27,523 nt of DNA, taken from NCBI GenBank assembly GCA_030670425.1, contig DAOVBS010000001.1, positions 1 to 27,523 of the forward strand, read 5' to 3'. Every line of letters starts with the position of its first letter. The stretch's first letter is position 1. Below the pieces are notes generated by a model, which saw nothing but the letters and a program-made list of their open reading frames with translations, did no database searches and was not told the origin of the DNA. Source of the DNA: Chloroflexota bacterium (GTDB lineage: Bacteria; Chloroflexota; Dehalococcoidia; GIF9; AB-539-J10). This document shows positions 21,824 through 27,523 of the stretch, one piece after another. Made by a program: the position numbers and the translations under genes.

Positions 21824-22573
21824 ATGGGGCTAGAGGGTAGAGTCGCTTTGGTGACCGGTGCCTCCCGGGGTATGGGTAGAGCGATTGCCTTGAAGCTTGC
21901 TGGCCTCGGCTGTAAGATGGCGGTCAACTACGTGGCTATCGATGACCAGAACAGGTTGGATGCTGACAACGTGGTCGAGACGATCATTGGCTTGGGTGGG
22001 GAGGCCTTTCCCGTTGAAGCCGATGTTCGAGATGGTGAGGCGGTTAAGGCTATGGTACAAAGGGTGATCGATAGATGGGACAAGATAGATGTCTTGGTGA
22101 ATAATGCCGGCATCACCAGGGACAACCTGTTGCTGCGGATGTCTGAAGACGCTTGGGATAGTGTGCTGGATGTGAACCTGCGGGGCACTTATCTGTGCAG
22201 CAAATTTGCACTCAAGTCCATGATAAGACAGGGGTGGGGCCGCATCATCAGCGTTGCCTCGATCGCTGGAGTGATCGGTAATGCTGGACAGACCAACTAT
22301 GCCGCCTCCAAGGGGGGGATCATAGCCTTTACCAAGAGCATAGCGAGGGAGGTGGGCTCCCGCGGCATTACCGCAAACGCCGTGGCGCCTGGCTTTATCA
22401 AGACTAGCATGACAGAGGCACTATCTGAGGAGATCAAGAACTCTATTCTGTCCATGACTTCGTTGCGCCGCGCCGGGGAACCGGAAGAGGTAGCCGAGCT
22501 TGTGGCTTTTCTCGCTAGTGATGCAGCCGGGTATATTACCGGGCAGGTCATTGGCATAGACGGGGGAATGTAG
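21824..22573 (+). CDS. fabG: 3-oxoacyl-ACP reductase
   Basis: 249-residue short-chain dehydrogenase with the FabG pattern: cofactor motif TGASRGMGRA, NNAGITRDNLLLRMSEDAWD, then Ser146, Tyr159 and Lys163 (YAASK, Y-x3-K), and AVAPGFIKTSMTEAL. It should reduce 3-oxoacyl-ACP to (3R)-hydroxyacyl-ACP with NADPH, the step before the MaoC pair. The ATG at 21824 is chosen because GGAGGAGAG precedes it directly. The frame is open back into fabF, but those residues do not resemble the family. It is the last gene of the fatty acid operon. The 274-base gap that follows contains mutase promoter elements and no gene I can see. Confidence 0.94.
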   Translation: MGLEGRVALVTGASRGMGRAIALKLAGLGCKMAVNYVAIDDQNRLDADNVVETIIGLGGEAFPVEADVRDGEAVKAMVQRVIDRWDKIDVLVNNAGITRDNLLLRMSEDAWDSVLDVNLRGTYLCSKFALKSMIRQGWGRIISVASIAGVIGNAGQTNYAASKGGIIAFTKSIAREVGSRGITANAVAPGFIKTSMTEALSEEIKNSILSMTSLRRAGEPEEVAELVAFLASDAAGYITGQVIGIDGGM

Positions 22574-22758
22574 GTTCGGATGGATCGCCGCTCCCCGTTC
22601 AAGACGGAGTGAGAACCATTCTCCGCTGCCGCTAGGTGGTGGAGTCGATACGGGTACCATCAGCGTCTTTCCTGTGTCTCTTGTGAAAGCCACCGTCCCC
22701 CTGTGTACTGTAGCTTCTGCATCTATGTGTGGACGTGATGGGGTCACAGGGTATCACC

Positions 22759-22773
22759 TGCCTGGGCCAGGCA
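22759..22773 (+). repeat. Perfect palindrome upstream of the mutase -35 box
   Basis: TGCCTGG-G-CCAGGCA, a perfect 7-1-7 inverted repeat ending one base before the -35 element (22775). Candidate operator or activator site. Its centre lies 24 bases from the centre of the second palindrome. It could also be a short terminator stem for fabG, but no T run follows. Confidence 0.55.
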
Positions 22774-22774
22774 A

Positions 22775-22803
22775 TTGACTTTGCCGATGGCATCGGCTAG
22801 ATT
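22775..22803 (+). promoter_or_regulatory. Putative promoter of the acyl-CoA mutase operon
   Basis: TTGACT (22775-22780, five of six consensus bases) is followed after 17 bases by TAGATT (22798-22803). The predicted start near 22810 gives a leader of about 38 bases. Most of the spacer is a perfect palindrome (22783-22797). Confidence 0.55.
22783..22797 (+). promoter_or_regulatory. Putative operator within the mutase promoter spacer
   Basis: GCCGATG-G-CATCGGC is a perfect 7-1-7 inverted repeat that fills the spacer between the -35 and -10 boxes. That position is classic for a repressor that blocks RNA polymerase. A regulator gene is not present in the window. Confidence 0.55.
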
Positions 22804-22847
22804 ATCGTGCTAGAGGTAGCGACGTAGGGTTGCCAAAGGGGGAGGCT

Positions 22848-24530
22848 ATGTTCACGCAGCGGACATTAGGACAGGTGCGCAAAGGTGGAAACGAGTGGGA
22901 GAGGGAATTGGAGAGGAGTGTTGAACAGAAGCCTGAGAGGATGGAGAGGTTCTCCACGGTCTCCGATGTGGAAGTGAAGAGGATCTACACGCCAGAAGAT
23001 GTCAAGGATACTGATTTCGCCCGTGATATTGGCTACCCCGGCATCTTCCCCTTTACCAGAGGCTGTCAGCCTTCAATGTATCGCGGCAGGGAATGGACCT
23101 TTCGGATGTTCTCGGGAATGGGTAGTGCAGCCGATACTAACAAGAGGTGGCATCTACTACTGGGGCAGGGTGAGACAGGATTAAGCACAGCCTTCGATTT
23201 CCCCACCTTGATGGGCTATGATAGCGATTGCCCCAGGGCGAGAGGGGAGTGCGGTAAGTGTGGGGTGGCAATCGACACTCTGACAGATTTCGAGATCCTG
23301 ACAGACTCAATCCCTCTCGACGGCGTCACTACATCTATGACCATCAATCCTCCGGCACCTGTGCTGTGGGCTATGTACCTGGCTGTCGCTGAAAAGAACG
23401 GGATAGGCTGGGACAAGATCGGGGGCACGATCCAGAATGATATGCTCAAGGAATTCATCGCGCAGAAAACCCTCATGCTTCCCCCGAAACCATCGATAAG
23501 GCTGATCAGCGACACCGTTGAATTCGGGACCAAATATGTCCCTAGGTGGAACACCATCAGTATTAGCGGCTATCACATTCGTGAGGCGGGCTCTTCCGCT
23601 GTGCAGGAGTTGGCTTTCACCTTGGCGGATGGGATAGCGTATGTGCAGGATGTTCTCGAGCGCAAGAAGCTGGATGTTGACTCGTTTGCCCCGCGCCTGT
23701 CGTTCTTCTTTAACTCGCACCTGGATTTCTTCGAGGAGATTGCGAAATTCAGGGCGGCCAGAAGGATGTGGGCCAAGATAATGAGGTACAGGTTCAAGGC
23801 TGAGGATCCCCGGTCCTGGTGGATGAGATTTCACACTCAGACTGCGGGCTGCTCGCTTGTTGCTCAGCAGCCTTACAACAACGTCATCAGGACTACGGCC
23901 GAAGCTCTGGCAGCAGTTATGGGTGGGACACAGTCTCTCCACACCAACTCTCTGGACGAGACCTTGGCTTTGCCCAGCGAGTTCGCGGTCACTATCGCCC
24001 TCCGCACCCAGCAGATTATCGCCGATGAAATAGGCGTTGCCAATACCATAGATCCGATGGCAGGTTCCTATTTTGTGGAGTCCCTGACAAATGAGATAGA
24101 GGAGAGGGCCTGGGAATACATCAACAGGATAGATGACATGGGCGGCATGCTCGCTGCCATTGAGATGGGCTTTCCTCAAAGGGAAATTGCCGACGCAGCT
24201 TACCATTACCAGCAGCAAATTGAGGGCGGTGAGAAGGTTGTGATAGGCGTGAATAAGTACTCTACCGGGGAACAGGTCTATCCCCCGCTACTTCAGATTT
24301 CTGAGGGGTTAGAAGAGGAGCAAATCGCGAGAACGATGGAGGTGAAAAGAACCAGGGACAACCGAAAAGCGATTCAGAGCCTGAACGCCCTTCGTGCCGC
24401 TTGCAAGACGGACAAGAACATGATGCCTTACGTGCTGGAGGCAGTGAAGGCATATGCCACAGAGCAAGAGATCTGTGACGTGTGGAGGGACGTGTTCGGG
24501 GAGTACCGGGAGTCATCTGTTCACCTGTGA
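22848..24530 (+). CDS. Adenosylcobalamin-dependent acyl-CoA mutase, large subunit (isobutyryl-CoA mutase type)
   Basis: 560 residues from the ATG at 22848 (GGGGGAGG just ahead; a TTG at 22830 is less likely). It is the substrate-binding barrel of the methylmalonyl-CoA mutase family: FPFTRG and PSMYRGREWTFRMFSG (about 67-90), GLSTAFDFPTLMGYDSD, TTSMTINPP, GGTIQNDMLKEFIAQKT and ISGYHIREAGSSAVQE. The small B12-binding subunit is separate. At the two specificity positions, methylmalonyl-CoA mutase has Tyr89 and Arg207, while isobutyryl-CoA mutase has Phe and Gln. Here they are Phe88 and Gln206, counted from conserved flanking motifs, so a substrate without a second carboxylate is likely. Gln74 stands where both usually have Tyr. 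It leads an operon with the small subunit and a MeaB GTPase. Confidence 0.9.
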   Translation: MFTQRTLGQVRKGGNEWERELERSVEQKPERMERFSTVSDVEVKRIYTPEDVKDTDFARDIGYPGIFPFTRGCQPSMYRGREWTFRMFSGMGSAADTNKRWHLLLGQGETGLSTAFDFPTLMGYDSDCPRARGECGKCGVAIDTLTDFEILTDSIPLDGVTTSMTINPPAPVLWAMYLAVAEKNGIGWDKIGGTIQNDMLKEFIAQKTLMLPPKPSIRLISDTVEFGTKYVPRWNTISISGYHIREAGSSAVQELAFTLADGIAYVQDVLERKKLDVDSFAPRLSFFFNSHLDFFEEIAKFRAARRMWAKIMRYRFKAEDPRSWWMRFHTQTAGCSLVAQQPYNNVIRTTAEALAAVMGGTQSLHTNSLDETLALPSEFAVTIALRTQQIIADEIGVANTIDPMAGSYFVESLTNEIEERAWEYINRIDDMGGMLAAIEMGFPQREIADAAYHYQQQIEGGEKVVIGVNKYSTGEQVYPPLLQISEGLEEEQIARTMEVKRTRDNRKAIQSLNALRAACKTDKNMMPYVLEAVKAYATEQEICDVWRDVFGEYRESSVHL

Positions 24531-24537
24531 GGAGTAG

Positions 24538-24963
24538 ATGACTTCGGGAAGAAAGCTGAGGATCCTTGTTGCCAAACCAGGGCTCGATGGGCATGACAGG
24601 GGTGCCAAGATCTTGGCGCGGGCCTACAGGGATGCCGGATTCGAGGTCATATACAGCGGCTTGCATCAGACGCCAGAGCAAATCGTCCATGTGGCTCTGC
24701 AGGAGGACGTTGACCTGATTGGGTTGAGCTGTCTCTCCGGTGCCCATATGTACTTGTTCCCTCGAGTGATTGAGCTGCTGAAAGAGAACAAAGCAGAGGA
24801 TATAACAGTTATAGGGGGAGGCATCATTCCCGTGGACGATATCCCGAAGCTCAAGAAGGCGGGGATCAAAGAGGTATTCCTGCCGGGTGGCTCTCTCAAG
24901 GACATGGTAGATTGGGCAAAGGCCAATGTGGAGCCCTGCCGCTACGGCGAGAGGAAGGAGTAA
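24538..24963 (+). CDS. Acyl-CoA mutase, small (B12-binding) subunit
   Basis: 141 residues, a Rossmann-like B12-binding domain that donates a histidine ligand to cobalt. The signature DGHDRG gives His19, and the downstream SCLSG and VIGGGIIP segments match the SxL and GG parts of the family motif. AKPGLDGHDRGAKILARAYRDAGFEV is typical of mutase small subunits. The ATG at 24538 has GTGAGGAG upstream and follows the large-subunit stop by 7 bases. Size and motifs match the stand-alone small subunit of archaeal and isobutyryl-CoA mutases. Confidence 0.95.
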   Translation: MTSGRKLRILVAKPGLDGHDRGAKILARAYRDAGFEVIYSGLHQTPEQIVHVALQEDVDLIGLSCLSGAHMYLFPRVIELLKENKAEDITVIGGGIIPVDDIPKLKKAGIKEVFLPGGSLKDMVDWAKANVEPCRYGERKE

Positions 24964-24976
24964 GGGAGTCTCACAG

Positions 24977-25930
24977 ATGGGGCTGGCAAAGAGAGTCCTG
25001 CAGGGGGACGTTCGGGCAACGGCAAGGTTGCTGAGAGAAGTAGAGGAGGAGTTGCCCGGCGCTATTGATGAGCTAAAGGTTCTTTATCCTCATACCGGGA
25101 AGGCACACGTTGTTGGCATAACTGGCGCCCCCGGCTCGGGAAAGAGCACTCTGATAGATGTGCTGATCGATGCCTACAGGAAGGAGAACAAGACAGTCGG
25201 AGTCATAGCCATTGATCCGTCCAGTCCCTTCAGTGGTGGGGCCATACTTGGTGACAGGATAAGGATGCAGCGACATGCCACGGACGAGGGTGTCTTCATC
25301 AGAAGCCTGGCCACCAGAGGGTGGCATGGCGGTCTATCCAAGGCTGCGGCCAACGTTATTCACATAATGGACGCGATGGGTAGGGATGTCATATTGGTGG
25401 AGACCGTGGGGGTGGGGCAGGCCGAGGTGGACATCATGAACTTCGCTCACACCTCTTTGGTGGCGCTGGTGCCAGGGACAGGCGACTGGGTGCAGACACT
25501 CAAGGCTGGCATCCTGGAGATAGCCGATATTTTCGTCATAAACAAAGCAGACAAGCAGGGTGTTAATGAGGTGGAGGTCGAGTTGCAGGCCATGCTTCAA
25601 ATGGGCGCCCCTTCCGCTGCTGCCTGGAAACCCAGAATACTCCTGACCGAGGCGATCAATAACAAGGGGATTGATGATCTGATGGAGGTGATTCGCCAGC
25701 ACCGGGAGTCTCTCATTGCCAGCGGAAGATACGAAGCGTATCTCAGGGAGCGGAGTCGACTGGAACTGGTTGAGGTGCTCAAGAGTTCGCTAATGGATCG
25801 CGTGTCTCGGATGGCGACTGAAGACGATTATGTGGAGAAGCTGATAGACGATCTGGCAAGCAGAAGGGTCGATCCCTACTCTGCAGCCTCTGACGTCCTG
25901 AAGAGAATAGTACAGGAAGGCAAGTTCTAG
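24977..25930 (+). CDS. meaB: MeaB/ArgK-type GTPase, mutase chaperone
   Basis: 317 residues from the ATG at 24977 (GGGAG just ahead; an upstream frame inside the small subunit is a shadow). It is a G3E-family P-loop GTPase: Walker A GAPGSGKS at 50-57, AIDPSSPFSGGAILGDRIRM, the switch ETVGVGQAE at 142-150 and NKAD at 189-192. MeaB proteins protect acyl-CoA mutases from inactivation and gate loading of adenosylcobalamin by the adenosyltransferase. Its position directly after both mutase subunits fits this role. The C-terminal 50 residues form the helical dimerisation arm. Confidence 0.95.
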   Translation: MGLAKRVLQGDVRATARLLREVEEELPGAIDELKVLYPHTGKAHVVGITGAPGSGKSTLIDVLIDAYRKENKTVGVIAIDPSSPFSGGAILGDRIRMQRHATDEGVFIRSLATRGWHGGLSKAAANVIHIMDAMGRDVILVETVGVGQAEVDIMNFAHTSLVALVPGTGDWVQTLKAGILEIADIFVINKADKQGVNEVEVELQAMLQMGAPSAAAWKPRILLTEAINNKGIDDLMEVIRQHRESLIASGRYEAYLRERSRLELVEVLKSSLMDRVSRMATEDDYVEKLIDDLASRRVDPYSAASDVLKRIVQEGKF

Positions 25931-26005
25931 CTGTCTGTGGATGGCTTCCTTAGAGGACATTGAGGCGGAAAAGCGCAAAGGGGTGCTCAATTCTGGGTAG
26001 GACGG

Positions 26006-26014
26006 TGTTATAAT
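26006..26014 (+). promoter_or_regulatory. Putative extended -10 promoter of the opine-dehydrogenase-like gene
   Basis: TGTTATAAT carries a perfect TATAAT (26009-26014) with TG at the extended -10 position; no clear -35 is seen. The predicted start near 26021 leaves a leader of about 28 bases that contains AAGGAAGG before the ATG at 26049. Confidence 0.55.
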
Positions 26015-26048
26015 CTAACTAGAAGGAGCAAGAAGGAAGGCAGCAGAT

Positions 26049-27233
26049 ATGGATAAGGCGAAAGTACTGGGAAGACCGGTGGCAGTTCTTGGGGGAGGTG
26101 CGTGCGGGCAGACTCTGGCGAGTGAGTTCGCCCTGACGGGACATGAAGTGAGGCTATATGAGTTGCCAGACTTCGCTCAACAAAGCCTGGGGCAGGTACT
26201 GCAGACTCACGAGATAGAGATTGAAGGGCTTCAAGTGAACTTCAAGTGGTTCAAGAGAGTGGGCGTTGCCAGGTTGGATGTTGTTACCACGGAGATGTCT
26301 GAGGCACTGAGGGGGGCAGGTTTGGTGGTGGTGGCGATTCCGGCAAAAGGCCATAAACCCTTCTTCGAGAAAATGATTCCCTATCTTGAGGATGGGCAGG
26401 TGATAAGCATATTCCCGGGGAATTTCGGCTGCTTGATGCTCAGAGAGATGATGAGGCAGGAGGGCTGTGATGCGGATGTGATAGTTGGAGGGTGGAGTTC
26501 CATGCCGTACGGCGTCAGAGTGGTGGAGCCCGGCAAGGTCAATTGCATAGCCAGGACTCGGGAACTTCTTGGTGATGCCCTGCCAAGCAAGGATGGAGAG
26601 GAATTCTTTGATATCTTGAGGGGCATCCCGGCATTCGAGGGCACGGTGGAGGTCAAGAGGGGGGATACGGTTATAGGAGTTGATCTCTCCAATCCTAACC
26701 CCGTTGTTCATGTTCCTGGCTCAGTGCTCAACGTAGGTGCTATGGAGGTGTCGGAAATGGAGGGGATACTGGGTATTCCCAAGGGCAAGTACTCAATGTA
26801 CAAGTATGGAATGAGCCCCGCTGTCTCCAGAGCTCAACTGGCCTTCTACCGGGAGGAGAGGAAGATTGCAGATGCCATGGGAATACAAATGATTGACTAT
26901 CGCGAGGACCAGTTCTTCTGGAAGGCCAGCGTCATGGGCGTGGAGTTCTGGTCTCCCTTTGCTGATGTCATCATTCCACCTATACCCGGCCCCACCTCAG
27001 TGGAACACAGGTACTTCAGCGAGGACATACCTGTGGGCACCGTCACCCGCTACAACCTGGCCAGGAAATGTGGCGTCGATGTTCCCGTAATATCGTCGAT
27101 GGTATGTCTGGGTTCAGCGATATGCGGGCACGATTTCCTCAAGGAGGGAACGTCCCTCAAGGAACTGGGTATTGAGGAGTTGAGCAAAGAGCAGATAGTG
27201 AAGTACCTGAGAGAAGGGGTGAGACCGCAGTAA
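26049..27233 (+). CDS. NAD(P)-dependent dehydrogenase of the octopine/nopaline dehydrogenase family
   Basis: 394 residues. The N-terminal Rossmann domain has VAVLGGGACGQTLASEFALTGHEVRLYE (about 11-38) and LVVVAIPAKGHKPFFE; the C-terminal part (about 200-394) is helical, with NPVVHVPGSVLNVGAM and KYGMSPAVSRAQLAFYREERKIADAMG, typical of the octopine dehydrogenase C-terminal domain. Family members reduce or oxidise imines (opines) or alpha-keto acids, and the fold is shared with ketopantoate reductase and glycerol-3-phosphate dehydrogenase. The ATG at 26049 is behind AAGGAAGG. A PanB-like gene follows 46 bases later, so a keto-acid reduction linked to that enzyme is plausible but unproven. Confidence 0.87.
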   Translation: MDKAKVLGRPVAVLGGGACGQTLASEFALTGHEVRLYELPDFAQQSLGQVLQTHEIEIEGLQVNFKWFKRVGVARLDVVTTEMSEALRGAGLVVVAIPAKGHKPFFEKMIPYLEDGQVISIFPGNFGCLMLREMMRQEGCDADVIVGGWSSMPYGVRVVEPGKVNCIARTRELLGDALPSKDGEEFFDILRGIPAFEGTVEVKRGDTVIGVDLSNPNPVVHVPGSVLNVGAMEVSEMEGILGIPKGKYSMYKYGMSPAVSRAQLAFYREERKIADAMGIQMIDYREDQFFWKASVMGVEFWSPFADVIIPPIPGPTSVEHRYFSEDIPVGTVTRYNLARKCGVDVPVISSMVCLGSAICGHDFLKEGTSLKELGIEELSKEQIVKYLREGVRPQ

Positions 27234-27279
27234 CCGCCGGGGATGGGCTCAAGTACCACCAGAGGAAGGAGGTAACCAC

Positions 27280-27523
27280 GTGGCCGAAGCGGAGAGGAAG
27301 AAAATCGACATTCCGTATCTGTATGCCAAGAAGGCGCAGGGCGAAAAGGTCTCCTGGCTCACCGCTTATGACTATCCCATGGCGTACTATGAGGACAAGG
27401 CAGGGATCGAGATGATCATGGCCGGCGATTCCGGGATGATGGCCTTGCTCGGACACAAGAACACCCTGTCGGCGACGATGGACCAGATGATCTGGATGAC
27501 TCAGGCGGTGACAAGGGGGGCCA
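27280..27523 (+). CDS. PanB-like ketopantoate hydroxymethyltransferase family protein (partial)
   Basis: 81 codons visible, cut by the window end. The start is a GTG at 27280 behind a perfect AAGGAGGT. The visible part, SWLTAYDYPMAYYEDKAGIEMIMAGDS then LGHKNTLSATMDQM and VTRGA, is clearly of the PanB fold: TAYD, the metal-binding GDS and the NTL segment. Two family motifs are altered: GDSLGM reads GDSGMM and the usual TLPVT reads TLSAT. It may be a true but divergent PanB acting on 2-ketoisovalerate and methylene-tetrahydrofolate, or a paralogue with another keto-acid substrate. Confidence 0.82.
   Translation, partial: MAEAERKKIDIPYLYAKKAQGEKVSWLTAYDYPMAYYEDKAGIEMIMAGDSGMMALLGHKNTLSATMDQMIWMTQAVTRGA

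Noticed and set aside
22600..22640. Possible terminator after fabG (GAGAA/TTCTC stem)
   Set aside because: Short, bulged stem with no downstream T run.
1..27523. CRISPR arrays, insertion sequences, phage genes, tRNA or rRNA genes
   Set aside because: No repeated spacer pattern, transposase or integrase motif, or tRNA-like cloverleaf was seen on either strand.

Overview
The window looks like a chromosomal segment of an anaerobic bacterium, most likely a Chloroflexi of the Dehalococcoidia type. That placement is an inference from gene content: a heterodimeric MaoC-type dehydratase and a FabL-type reductase in a fatty acid operon, a three-gene sulfide-to-homocysteine set best known from methanogens and sulfate reducers, a B12-dependent acyl-CoA mutase, paired acyl-CoA dehydrogenases, and a DUF1385-rpmE-rpmA-rplU block. 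I read GC content as moderate. Genes are tightly packed. I see no tRNA, rRNA, CRISPR array, transposase or phage gene, and no gene-free stretch longer than about 300 bases.

Layout. (1) 1-3238, minus strand: two acyl-CoA dehydrogenases (the second cut by the window edge) behind an acyl-CoA carboxylase carboxyltransferase subunit, with a promoter near 3185-3213. (2) 3352-6532, minus strand: thi4, a COG1900/DUF39 homocysteine synthesis protein, a NIL-domain ferredoxin and a COG2122/UPF0280 protein, read as one sulfide-assimilation operon. (3) 6819-11888, plus strand: a CNNM/CorC-type membrane protein, a DUF2344 protein, a histidine phosphatase, tilS and truB, ended by a probable terminator at 11973-12010. 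(4) 12126-13704, plus strand: cobalamin adenosyltransferase, hisA, hisI. (5) 13705-17395, minus strand: PAP2-like protein, rhomboid protease, alpha/beta hydrolase, rplU, rpmA, rpmE and DUF1385. (6) 17663-22573, plus strand: a type II fatty acid synthesis operon (two MaoC-like subunits, plsX, acpP, fabL-like, fabF, fabG). (7) 22848-25930, plus strand: acyl-CoA mutase large and small subunits and MeaB-type GTPase. (8) 26049 to the end, plus strand: an octopine-dehydrogenase-family protein and a PanB-like enzyme cut by the window edge.

How they fit together: the adenosyltransferase can make the adenosylcobalamin needed by the mutase, and MeaB can guard cofactor loading. The mutase carries Phe/Gln where methylmalonyl-CoA mutase has Tyr/Arg, so it probably rearranges a branched acyl-CoA without a second carboxylate (isobutyryl-CoA type). 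The acyl-CoA dehydrogenases and carboxylase would belong to neighbouring acyl-CoA metabolism. The thi4 to COG2122 operon may use free sulfide for both thiazole and homocysteine synthesis.

The most notable signals are an apparent ATC start codon of rplU, perfect 7-1-7 palindromes in and beside the mutase promoter, two genes (truB, rhomboid) whose ATG lies exactly 7 nt after a -10 box (leaderless transcripts), the sulfide operon, the altered mutase pocket, and the unusual PanB-like/opine-dehydrogenase-like pair. All functions come from reading the sequence; no searches were run.
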